Source: JBJMHZ01 sp045807125
Lineage (GTDB): Bacteria > Actinomycetota > Actinomycetes > JAWWOL01
Length of the DNA stretch: 64,000 nt
Direction: 5' to 3'
NCBI GenBank assembly: GCA_045807125.1
Contig: JBJMHZ010000007.1
Location: 18,850-82,849 of the forward strand
Below, piece after piece: positions 53,647 through 62,389 of this stretch. Position 1 is the stretch's first letter. The number at the start of each line of letters is the position of its first letter. A model generated the notes under the pieces. That model was not told where the DNA came from, did not search any database, and worked only from the letters and a program-made list of their open reading frames with translations. A program made the position numbers and the translations under genes.

Positions 53647-54537
53647 TCATGTCGAGAGTTGGTTGTCATCGGCTTCTAGGGACTCGATGTCGGGAAGAAA
53701 ATCAGCCAATACGGGAAGCTCCCCCAACGAGGTCAGCCCGAGACGCTCCAGGAAGTAGCGGGTGGTCCGGTACAGCACGGCACCGGACTCCGGGTCCTGG
53801 CCGGCCTCCTCGACCAGGCCGCGGCCGACGAGCGTGCGGATGACGCCGTCGACGTTGACCCCGCGGACGGCAGCGATCCGCCCACGGCTCACCGGTTGCC
53901 GGTAAGCGACCACGGCGAGCGTCTCGAGCGCCGCCTGGGTGAGCCGGGCCTGCTGCCCGTCCAACACGAAGCGCTCGACGTACGGCGCGCAGTCCGGCCG
54001 GGTGTAGAACCGCCAGCCGCCCGCCACGGTCCGCAGCTCGAAGCCGCGGTCCTGGGCGGCGTAGCCCGCCGCGAGCTCGGCGAGCGCGCTCGTCACGATC
54101 TCCCGCGGCCGCTCGACCACCTGCGCCAGCAGCACCTCGTCCACCGGCTGATCAGCCACCAGCAGGATGCTCTCGAGGATCGCGGGCAGCGCCGGCCCGG
54201 GCTCGACGCCCGCGTCGGGGCTCCCCTCGCCCGGATCTCCGCCGACCTCCAGGCTCCGGCCGCCGTCCGCGGGCGACTGGGTTATGTCAAGCCGTCCGGC
54301 GAGGGCCGGGGTGCTGCCCTCCCCCGTCGAGGGGCGCTGGTCGGGATCCTGGTCGGTGCGCTGGTCCGGGTTCTGGTCGGTGCCGCCGGCCACGCTGCCA
54401 GGAGCGAGCCCGGCACGACCCTCGACGCCGATGCTCTCGGCAGGGGCCTCGACGGGATCCCGGACAGGACCGTCGGCATGGGTCTCGGCACCGCCGGTGC
54501 CCGAGCCGGTGCCCGGCCCGGGAAGCGGATCGGTCAC
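53647..54537 (-). CDS. scpB: Segregation and condensation protein B
   Basis: A 296-residue protein. The first 110 residues are a low-complexity Pro/Gly/Gln/Asp-rich leader; the winged-helix pair covers about 115-270, with LTQAALETLAVVAYRQPVSR and YRTTRYFLERLGL. It binds ScpA and SMC. GTG at 54537 overlaps the scpA stop by four bases, which decides the start; the open frame further up lies antisense to scpA. Confidence 0.92.
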   Translation of the reverse strand: MTDPLPGPGTGSGTGGAETHADGPVRDPVEAPAESIGVEGRAGLAPGSVAGGTDQNPDQRTDQDPDQRPSTGEGSTPALAGRLDITQSPADGGRSLEVGGDPGEGSPDAGVEPGPALPAILESILLVADQPVDEVLLAQVVERPREIVTSALAELAAGYAAQDRGFELRTVAGGWRFYTRPDCAPYVERFVLDGQQARLTQAALETLAVVAYRQPVSRGRIAAVRGVNVDGVIRTLVGRGLVEEAGQDPESGAVLYRTTRYFLERLGLTSLGELPVLADFLPDIESLEADDNQLST

Positions 54538-55400
54538 GACTGTCCGCCGTCCTTCCTGATCTCGCCGTCGGCCGACGGCTCGTCGTCCCACTCCGCGCCG
54601 GCGCCGGCAGCGACGGGCTCGCCGTCGGCCGGGCCGGTCCATCGCAGGGTGAGCTGGCCGAGCGGGGTGAGCTGCTCGAAGCCGACCAGGCCCTCCCGGT
54701 ACAGCTCCAGCGCCGCGAGGAACCGGGCCACGACCTCGAGGGGGATGCTGCAGTCCTGGCACAGCGCGCGGAACGTCGCGCTGCCGGCCCGGCGCAGCCG
54801 GTCGGTGAGAACGACGGCGTGCTCGCGGACGCTGACCCGCGGGACGTGGACGTGGTCGATCGAGACCGTCGGCACCGGCCGGGGCACGAACGCCCGCGCG
54901 GCCATCTCGGCGAACTGATGCGGACCGACCCCGAGCAGCACCTCGGGCAGCGCAGCGGCGAAGCGCGGCTCGAGCGCGACCGCCCGTGGGAAGCGCCGGC
55001 TCTCGGTGGCCAGCATCCCGCCGATGATGGCCGCGGCCGCCTTGTAGGCGCGGTACTGCAGGAGCCGGGCGAAGAGCAGGTCGCGGGCCTCGAGCAGCGC
55101 GAGGTCCTCCTCGTCCTCCACCTCGGCCGCCGGCAGCAGGCGGGCGGCCTTGAGATCGAGGAGGGTGGCCGCCACCACGAGGAACTCGGTCGCCTGGCCG
55201 AGGTCCCAGCCGGGGCCGGCCCGGCGGATGTAGGCGATGAACTCGTCGGTCACCTGCGAGAGCGCGACCTCGGTGACATCGAGCTGGTGCTTGGCGATGA
55301 GGTTGAGCAGCAGGTCGAACGGGCCCTCGAAGACCTCGAGGTGGACGTCGAACCCGGCGACGCGCGCACCGTGGTCGCGCCCGGAGGTCGTCGCCGTCAT
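54534..55400 (-). CDS. scpA: Segregation and condensation protein A
   Basis: A 288-residue kleisin. The N-terminal FDVHLEVFEGPFDLLLNLIAKHQLDVTEV and the C-terminal winged helix (LELYREGLVGFEQLTPLGQL) are typical. It links the SMC head with ScpB. ATG at 55400 is used; the longer frame from 55448 is not homologous. Clear ribosome site is missing, only GGTCGAGCC. Lies 118 bp after the M50-like gene. Confidence 0.92.
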   Translation of the reverse strand: MTATTSGRDHGARVAGFDVHLEVFEGPFDLLLNLIAKHQLDVTEVALSQVTDEFIAYIRRAGPGWDLGQATEFLVVAATLLDLKAARLLPAAEVEDEEDLALLEARDLLFARLLQYRAYKAAAAIIGGMLATESRRFPRAVALEPRFAAALPEVLLGVGPHQFAEMAARAFVPRPVPTVSIDHVHVPRVSVREHAVVLTDRLRRAGSATFRALCQDCSIPLEVVARFLAALELYREGLVGFEQLTPLGQLTLRWTGPADGEPVAAGAGAEWDDEPSADGEIRKDGGQS

Positions 55401-55518
55401 GGCTCGACCGTAGCCGGTCGCCGGGCGGATGCCGCGCTGCGACGCCACCCGCTCATCGTGGTGACGAGGTAGCGCTTCATCGACATGACGTCATAGCGCT
55501 TCGCAGGCCTTGGCCGGC

Positions 55519-56217
55519 TCATCCGCCGAGCGCGCCGAAGATGCTGGTCAGGATGGGCTCGGCGATGGTCCCGACGATGTACGCGATCGGCGCGGGGTTG
55601 GCGCCGAGGCTCAGGATGAGCCCGACCAGCAGCACGCCGATGCCGATGTTGCGGTCGACCAGGTAGTGCTCGGCCTTCTGCCAGCCCAGGCTGCGCGGGG
55701 CGAGCAGGAACATGATCCGGCCGCCCTCGAGCGGCGGCAGCGGGATGAGCGAGAGCACGGCCATGTACATGTTGATGATCGCGATCGCGGTCAGCAGCGT
55801 GGGGCCGGCCGAGGACAGGCCGAGGTGCCCCCGCAGGATGTCACCGAGGCCAGGCGACCCGCGCAGCGCCGTCGCGCCGTTGGTGCGGGCCAGCAGCGCG
55901 AGGGCGACCACCGACAGCGCCGCGTTGGCCAGCGGACCGGCGAGCATGATCGCGATCGCCCTGTTGCGCTGCGCACGGGCGTACGAGCCGGCCTCGATGG
56001 GGGTCGGCCACCCGACGCCGCCGAGCAGGGCGGCGACCGCGCCGAACGGGTCGACGTAGCGGCCCAGCCCGTGCCGGACGGGGAGCATCCAGCGCATGGC
56101 CGGCCCCCCGAAGCGGGCGGCGGCCCACCGCTGCACGCCGACGTGCACCAGGCAGCCGAGCAGGAAGCCGAGGACGAGGCCGCCGAAGTAGAGCGGCTGC
56201 CCCAGCGAGTAGATCAC
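55519..56217 (-). CDS. Degenerate M50 (site-2 protease-like) membrane protein
   Basis: A 232-residue protein with five or six membrane helices. It has the site-2 protease layout, including LAGPLANAALSVVALALL and NMYMAVLSLIPLPPLEGGRIMF, but the HExxH zinc motif is HVGVQ (H25, V26, Q29): the catalytic glutamate and the second histidine are lost, and LDGGR is LEGGR. It is therefore probably not a protease. It sits between parA and scpA and overlaps the RHH gene by four bases, so it likely belongs to the segregation operon. Confidence 0.8.
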   Translation of the reverse strand: MIYSLGQPLYFGGLVLGFLLGCLVHVGVQRWAAARFGGPAMRWMLPVRHGLGRYVDPFGAVAALLGGVGWPTPIEAGSYARAQRNRAIAIMLAGPLANAALSVVALALLARTNGATALRGSPGLGDILRGHLGLSSAGPTLLTAIAIINMYMAVLSLIPLPPLEGGRIMFLLAPRSLGWQKAEHYLVDRNIGIGVLLVGLILSLGANPAPIAYIVGTIAEPILTSIFGALGG

Positions 56218-56654
56218 GAGCGCCCCCGCAGCCGCCGGACCAGGATGCTGCTCGCGCCCTTCGCCTCCAAGTCGGCGATGACCACCGCCACCGCCTCGCG
56301 GACGATCCGGCCGCGGTCGACCGCCAGCCCGAAGTCGCCCCGCAGGGTCAGTCGCGCGTGCTCGAGATCGATGAGCTCATCGGCCGAGCAGTACACGGTG
56401 ATCTTCTCGTCGTGCCGCTCGCGGCCGGTCGGCTGCCGCTCGCCGGCCCGCGGCCGCCGCCGCACCGTCCGGCGCTCCTCGGCCAGCTCGGCTCGCCCAG
56501 CCAGCTCGGCCGGGTCGTCTGCCGGATCCAGCACGGTGCCCCGGCCTTCGCTCTCAGCCTCAGGTCGAGACGTCACCTGCCTCACTGCGGCTGACGCTCC
56601 ATCAGCCGGTTCGCCGGTGACCCGGAACAGCTCCGCGGCACCGGGCAGGCTCAC
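56214..56654 (-). CDS. Ribbon-helix-helix-like partner of ParA
   Basis: A 146-residue protein. The first 80 residues are low-complexity Glu/Arg-rich. The last 60 look like an RHH fold: a beta strand EKITVYCSADELIDLEHARL in part, then the helix pair VDRGRIVREAVAVVIADLEAKG. It overlaps the parA stop (GTGA) and is followed by the M50-like gene with a four-base overlap. This suggests it is the DNA-binding partner of the ParA ATPase. Start GTG 56654 is preferred over TTG 56666 for the overlap. Confidence 0.65.
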   Translation of the reverse strand: MSLPGAAELFRVTGEPADGASAAVRQVTSRPEAESEGRGTVLDPADDPAELAGRAELAEERRTVRRRPRAGERQPTGRERHDEKITVYCSADELIDLEHARLTLRGDFGLAVDRGRIVREAVAVVIADLEAKGASSILVRRLRGRS

Positions 56655-57529
56655 GCGGCGAGACAACGGGCCAGCACCTCCCTGGCCAGCTCGCGGTACG
56701 CGACGGCCCCGCCGGACGAGGGCGCGTACGTCGTGATCGGCTCCCCGACCACCGTCGTCTCCGGGAACCGCACGGTCCGGTTGATCACGGTGTGGAACAC
56801 GCCGTCGCCGAACGCCTCCACCACCCGGCCGAGCACCTCCCGGCCGTGCACGGTCCTGGCGTCGTACATGGTCGCGAGGATGCCATCAAGCTCGAGTCGA
56901 GGGTTAAGCCGTTCACGAATCTTCTCTATCGTCTGCATCAGCAGGGCGACCCCTCGCAGGCTGAAGAACTCGCACTCCAGCGGGATGATCACGCCGTGCG
57001 CCGCAGTCAGCGCGTTGACCGTCAGCAGGCCCAGCGAGGGCTGGCAGTCGATCAGCACGACGTCGTAGTCGGCCACCACCGGCTCGATGACGCGGGCGAG
57101 GGTCTGCTCCCTGGCCACCTCGCCGACCAGCTGGATCTCGGCGGCGGACAGGTCGATGTTGCTCGGGAGCAGGTCCATCGCGGCGACGCCGGTCTTGAGC
57201 AGGACCTCGTCGACCGGGGTTTCGCGCTCCATCAACAGGTTGTAGATGGTGCGGTCGAGCTGGAGCGGGTTGACACCGAGGCCCACCGACAGGGCGCCCT
57301 GCGGGTCGAAGTCGACGAGCAGCACCCGCCGGCCGAGCTCGGCGAGCGCGGCGCCGAGATTGATCGTCGTGGTGGTCTTCCCGACCCCGCCCTTCTGGTT
57401 GCACATGGCGATGACCCGGGCCGGGCCGTGGTGATCCAGGGGCGTCGGCTCCGGCAGCTGGGGGCGGGGGCGCCCGGTCGGGCCGATCGGGCCGCCGACG
57501 TCGGCCATGCCAGGGAGTTGTGTCGACAT
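56651..57529 (-). CDS. ParA-family ATPase
   Basis: A P-loop ATPase of about 292 residues, of the ParA/Soj group. Deviant Walker A CNQKGGVGKTTTT near residue 45, then VLLVDFDPQGALSVGLG, switch VVLIDCQPSLGLLTVNAL. Corresponds to Rv1708 beside scpA. ATG at 57529 is used; an in-frame GTG at 57535 and a longer frame to 57577 are possible. It probably segregates chromosome regions with the small RHH partner. It is not the parAB at the origin, as no ParB or parS lies here. Confidence 0.9.
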   Translation of the reverse strand: MSTQLPGMADVGGPIGPTGRPRPQLPEPTPLDHHGPARVIAMCNQKGGVGKTTTTINLGAALAELGRRVLLVDFDPQGALSVGLGVNPLQLDRTIYNLLMERETPVDEVLLKTGVAAMDLLPSNIDLSAAEIQLVGEVAREQTLARVIEPVVADYDVVLIDCQPSLGLLTVNALTAAHGVIIPLECEFFSLRGVALLMQTIEKIRERLNPRLELDGILATMYDARTVHGREVLGRVVEAFGDGVFHTVINRTVRFPETTVVGEPITTYAPSSGGAVAYRELAREVLARCLAA

Positions 57530-57577
57530 AACCACGAATCCACAGACCTCTCTACCGATGAGACGCCGATCGTACAC

Positions 57578-57620
57578 GTCGGCAGGTCTCCTTCTCCGTC
57601 AGTCTCGCGCACCTGCCGAC
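57578..57620. promoter_or_regulatory. 10 bp inverted repeat between parA and xerD
   Basis: GTCGGCAGGT (57578-57587) and ACCTGCCGAC (57611-57620) form a perfect 10 bp inverted repeat with a 23-base spacer, in the 194 bp gap upstream of parA and downstream of xerD on the minus strand. It may be a terminator-type hairpin for xerD or a DNA-binding site for the ParA partner. It is not the ParB parS sequence. Confidence 0.45.
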
Positions 57621-57723
57621 CGCGCGGTCAGCACCGCGCCGAGCGGTGCATGCCGGCCGGGGAGCGGCCCGCGGCGCGGCCTGGGAGCGGCCGACGGGCG
57701 GCACCTCGAACCGGCCGGTGCAG

Positions 57724-58689
57724 TCAGCCGCGGGCGCGCGGGTGGGCCGCGGCGTACACCTCGCGCAGCCTGTCGACGGTGACCAGCGTGTAGATCTGCG
57801 TGGTGGTCACCGACGCATGACCGAGCAGCTCCTGGACCACCCGCACGTCGGCTCCGCCGTCCAGCAGGTGGGTAGCGAAGGAGTGCCGCAGCGTGTGCGG
57901 CGAGATCGCGGTGCCGAGCCCGGCCCGGTCCGCCGCGGCGCGCAGCACCGCCCAGGCGCCCTGCCGCGACAGCGGACCACCGCGCGCGTTGAGGAACAGC
58001 CGGGGCCCGCCCTTGCCGGCGGCGGCGAGCACCGGACGGGCCCGGACGAGGTAGGCCTCGACCGCCCCCCTGGCGTACGAGCCGACCGGGACCACCCGCT
58101 CCTTGCCGCCCTTGCCGGCGAGGCGCACCGCGCCGCCGGTGAGATCGAGGTCGTCGACGGCGAGCCCGACAGCTTCGGAGATCCGCGCGCCCGTCCCGTA
58201 CAGGAACTCGAGCAGGGCGCGGTCGCGCAGTGCCCGCGGCGTCCGGTCGAAGCCGGCGGCCTCGAGGATGCGCTCGACGTCGTCGACGGAGATGGCCTTC
58301 GGCAGCCGGCGCGGCGGCATCGGCGGTCGCACCGCACGGGAGGGATCGTCGTCCGCGAGCCCCTCCCGCACCGCGAACCGGTGCAGCCCGCGCGCCGCCA
58401 CCACCGCGCGGGCAGCCGAGCCGGCCGCCAGCGGCGGGTGGTCGGCGTCGCCCTCGCGGAGCGCGACCAGGAACGCCGCGACGTCGGCCTCGCTCACCTC
58501 GGCGAGGCTCGTCACCCCACGCGCCGCCAGCACCTGCAGGTAGCGGCGCAGGTCGCGCCGGTAGGACGTCAGCGTGTTGGCGGCCAGACCGCGCTCGACG
58601 GCCAGATGGTCGAGCCAGCCGCGCACGGCGGCCCGCAGCGCCTCGGCCGGCTCGGCCCGCGCGTCCGCCGCTGCCTCGGCAGCCGGCAC
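57724..58689 (-). CDS. xerD: Tyrosine recombinase XerD
   Basis: A 321-residue recombinase that resolves chromosome dimers at dif with XerC. Catalytic residues: R169 (GTGARISEA), K193 (GKGGKER), H265 and R268 (HTLRHSFATHLL), H291 (LLGHASV), nucleophile Y300 (TTQIYT). The N-terminal SAM-like core-binding domain covers about 20-110. The first 15 residues are variable. GTG start. Same order next to ald and parA as in Streptomyces. Confidence 0.95.
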   Translation of the reverse strand: MPAAEAAADARAEPAEALRAAVRGWLDHLAVERGLAANTLTSYRRDLRRYLQVLAARGVTSLAEVSEADVAAFLVALREGDADHPPLAAGSAARAVVAARGLHRFAVREGLADDDPSRAVRPPMPPRRLPKAISVDDVERILEAAGFDRTPRALRDRALLEFLYGTGARISEAVGLAVDDLDLTGGAVRLAGKGGKERVVPVGSYARGAVEAYLVRARPVLAAAGKGGPRLFLNARGGPLSRQGAWAVLRAAADRAGLGTAISPHTLRHSFATHLLDGGADVRVVQELLGHASVTTTQIYTLVTVDRLREVYAAAHPRARG

Positions 58690-58706
58690 CGGCGCGGCCG
58701 GCTCGG

Positions 58707-59837
58707 TCAGCTGCCCACCCCTGCGCCCACGAGCTTCTCGAGCGGGACCGTCTCGAGGGCGTGCGCCTCGGCGACCGGCCCGTAGACGACCGCGCCGTCG
58801 ACCACGTTGACCCCGAGGGCGAGCGCCGGGTCGGCGGCGGTCGCCGCACGCCAGCCGCGATTGGCGATCTCAAGGGCGTACGGCATCGTCACGTTGGTCA
58901 GCGCGTACGTCGACGTGTGCGGGACGGCGCCCGGCATGTTGGCGACGCAGTAGAACAGCGAGCCCTCGACGTCGTACGTCGGATGCGAGTGCGTCGTCGG
59001 GTGGCTCGACTCGAAGCAGCCGCCCTGGTCGATCGAGATGTCGACCAGCACGCTGCCCGGCTTCATCCGGCTGACCAGCTCGTCGGTGACGAGGGTGGGA
59101 GCCTTGGCCCCTGGGACGAGGACGGCGCCGATGACGAGGTCGGCGTCGAGGCAGGCCTTCTCCACCTCGTACCGGTTGGAGGCGATGGTCTGCAGGTGGC
59201 CCTGGTAGATGCGGTCGGCCTGGCGCAGCTTGTCGACGTTCTTGTCCAGCAGCAGCACCTCGGCCTGCATGCCGAGCGCGATGGCGGCCGCGTTCATCCC
59301 CGAGACGCCGGCGCCGAGGACGACGACCTTGGCGGCGTAGACCCCCGACACGCCACCCATGAGGACCCCGCGCCCGCCGCCGTCGCGCTGCAGGTGGTGG
59401 GCGCCGACCTGCGGCGCCATCCGGCCGGCCACCTCGGACATCGGGGCGAGCAGCGGCAGCGACCGGTCGGAGAGCTGCACCGTCTCGTACGCGATCGCGG
59501 TGATGCCCGAGTCGATGAGCGCCTGGGTGCACTCCCTGGACGCCGCCAGGTGCAGGTAGGTGAAGAGGACCTGTCCGGACCGCATCCGGTGGTACTCCTC
59601 CGCCACCGGTTCCTTCACCTTGAGCACGAGGTCCGCCTCGGCCCACACGTCGTCGGCCGCACCGAGGATCGACGCCCCCGCGGCGACGAAGTCGTCGTCG
59701 GGGATGGACGAGCCGACGCCGGCCTCCTTCTCGATCACGACGGAGTGGCCGTGCGTGACCAGCTCGTTGACCCCTGCCGGAGTGATGGCGACGCGGTACT
59801 CGCTGTCCTTGACCTCGCGCGGTATGCCGATCTTCAT
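58707..59837 (-). CDS. ald: Alanine dehydrogenase
   Basis: A 376-residue NAD enzyme that interconverts L-alanine and pyruvate. The catalytic H96 lies in FTYLHLAAS, and the catalytic aspartate in VLVDISIDQGGCFE. NAD fold: VVVLGAGVSGMNAA near residue 172. The substrate lysine K74 region reads VLKVKEP. ATG at 59837 follows GGAG by 5 bases; a GTG two codons earlier is also possible. Ends 17 bp before xerD. Confidence 0.95.
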   Translation of the reverse strand: MKIGIPREVKDSEYRVAITPAGVNELVTHGHSVVIEKEAGVGSSIPDDDFVAAGASILGAADDVWAEADLVLKVKEPVAEEYHRMRSGQVLFTYLHLAASRECTQALIDSGITAIAYETVQLSDRSLPLLAPMSEVAGRMAPQVGAHHLQRDGGGRGVLMGGVSGVYAAKVVVLGAGVSGMNAAAIALGMQAEVLLLDKNVDKLRQADRIYQGHLQTIASNRYEVEKACLDADLVIGAVLVPGAKAPTLVTDELVSRMKPGSVLVDISIDQGGCFESSHPTTHSHPTYDVEGSLFYCVANMPGAVPHTSTYALTNVTMPYALEIANRGWRAATAADPALALGVNVVDGAVVYGPVAEAHALETVPLEKLVGAGVGS

Positions 59838-59965
59838 GACCACTCCAGGGGGGAGGCGGGGGGTCGCTCAAGAGCCGCTGGGGCGGCCGTTACGGCTCGA
59901 TGACGGCATGATAGTCGCCCATCCCGATGCAGCGCGCCGCACGAACGCCTGCCCAGCGCGCGCGA

Positions 59966-60622
59966 TCAGCGGTCGCGGGCCGGCCACGGCGCGTCTGCCG
60001 GGCGGAGGGCGTCGAACCCCCCGGTACGGGCCCGCGCCGCCGCTGCCGCCAGCACGCCGGCGACCGCGATGGGATTGTGCAGCTCGCCGGCGAGCACCTT
60101 CGCGACCGCGTCGTCGAGCGGCAGCCACGCGATCGGCATGTCGGCCTCCTCGTGACGGCCCTCGTGCCGCTCGCCGTCCGGCACCTGCTCGAGGCCGCGG
60201 GCAAGATAGACGCGCACCGCCTCGCTCGTGCCGCCGGGCGAGTTGAACAGGTCGGCGAGCACCCGCCAGTCGCTGGCGCGGTAACCGGCCTCCTCGTGCA
60301 GCTCGCGGGCCGCCGCCTCGACCGCCCGCTCCCCCTCGGCCTCGTCGTCGAGCAGCCCCGCCGGCGGCTCCCACAACAACTGCTGCACGGGATGGCGGTA
60401 CTGCTGCACGAGCAGCACCCGGCCGTCCTCGTCGAGCGCGACCACGCCCACCGCACCGGGGTGGTCGACGACGTCGCGGACGACCGTCTCGCCGTCGGGC
60501 AGCCGGACGGTGTCGCTGCGCACGGTCCACACCGCGCCGTCGAAGCGCTCGACGCTGTCGACGACCTCGTACGCCTGGGGCCGGTCCTGCACCTGGTCGG
60601 CCGGCACCGCTGGCTGCGTCAC
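59966..60622 (-). CDS. NUDIX hydrolase (ADP-ribose pyrophosphatase-like)
   Basis: A 218-residue hydrolase. The Nudix helix is seen in VEAAARELHEEAGY, with an upstream PPAGLLDDEAEGE typical of ADP-ribose pyrophosphatase-type members. N-terminal VERFDGAVWTVRSDTV is family-like. GTG at 60622 is 8 bases after GAGGGG; the frame beyond is antisense to pyrG. Corresponds to Rv1700 and to the gene between xerD/ald and pyrG in Streptomyces. It lies 11 bp after pyrG. Confidence 0.92.
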   Translation of the reverse strand: MTQPAVPADQVQDRPQAYEVVDSVERFDGAVWTVRSDTVRLPDGETVVRDVVDHPGAVGVVALDEDGRVLLVQQYRHPVQQLLWEPPAGLLDDEAEGERAVEAAARELHEEAGYRASDWRVLADLFNSPGGTSEAVRVYLARGLEQVPDGERHEGRHEEADMPIAWLPLDDAVAKVLAGELHNPIAVAGVLAAAAARARTGGFDALRPADAPWPARDR

Positions 60623-60633
60623 GTCGCTGCCCC

Positions 60634-62334
<1,701 letters not shown>

Positions 62335-62389
62335 GCAGCGTCTCCCGTGGCTCCGTGTGCGGCGGGGACACCCGCCCGTCCACGGGAGT

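Noticed and set aside
57578..57620. ParB parS centromere
   Set aside because: Sequence does not resemble the 16 bp parS consensus; only an inverted repeat was kept.
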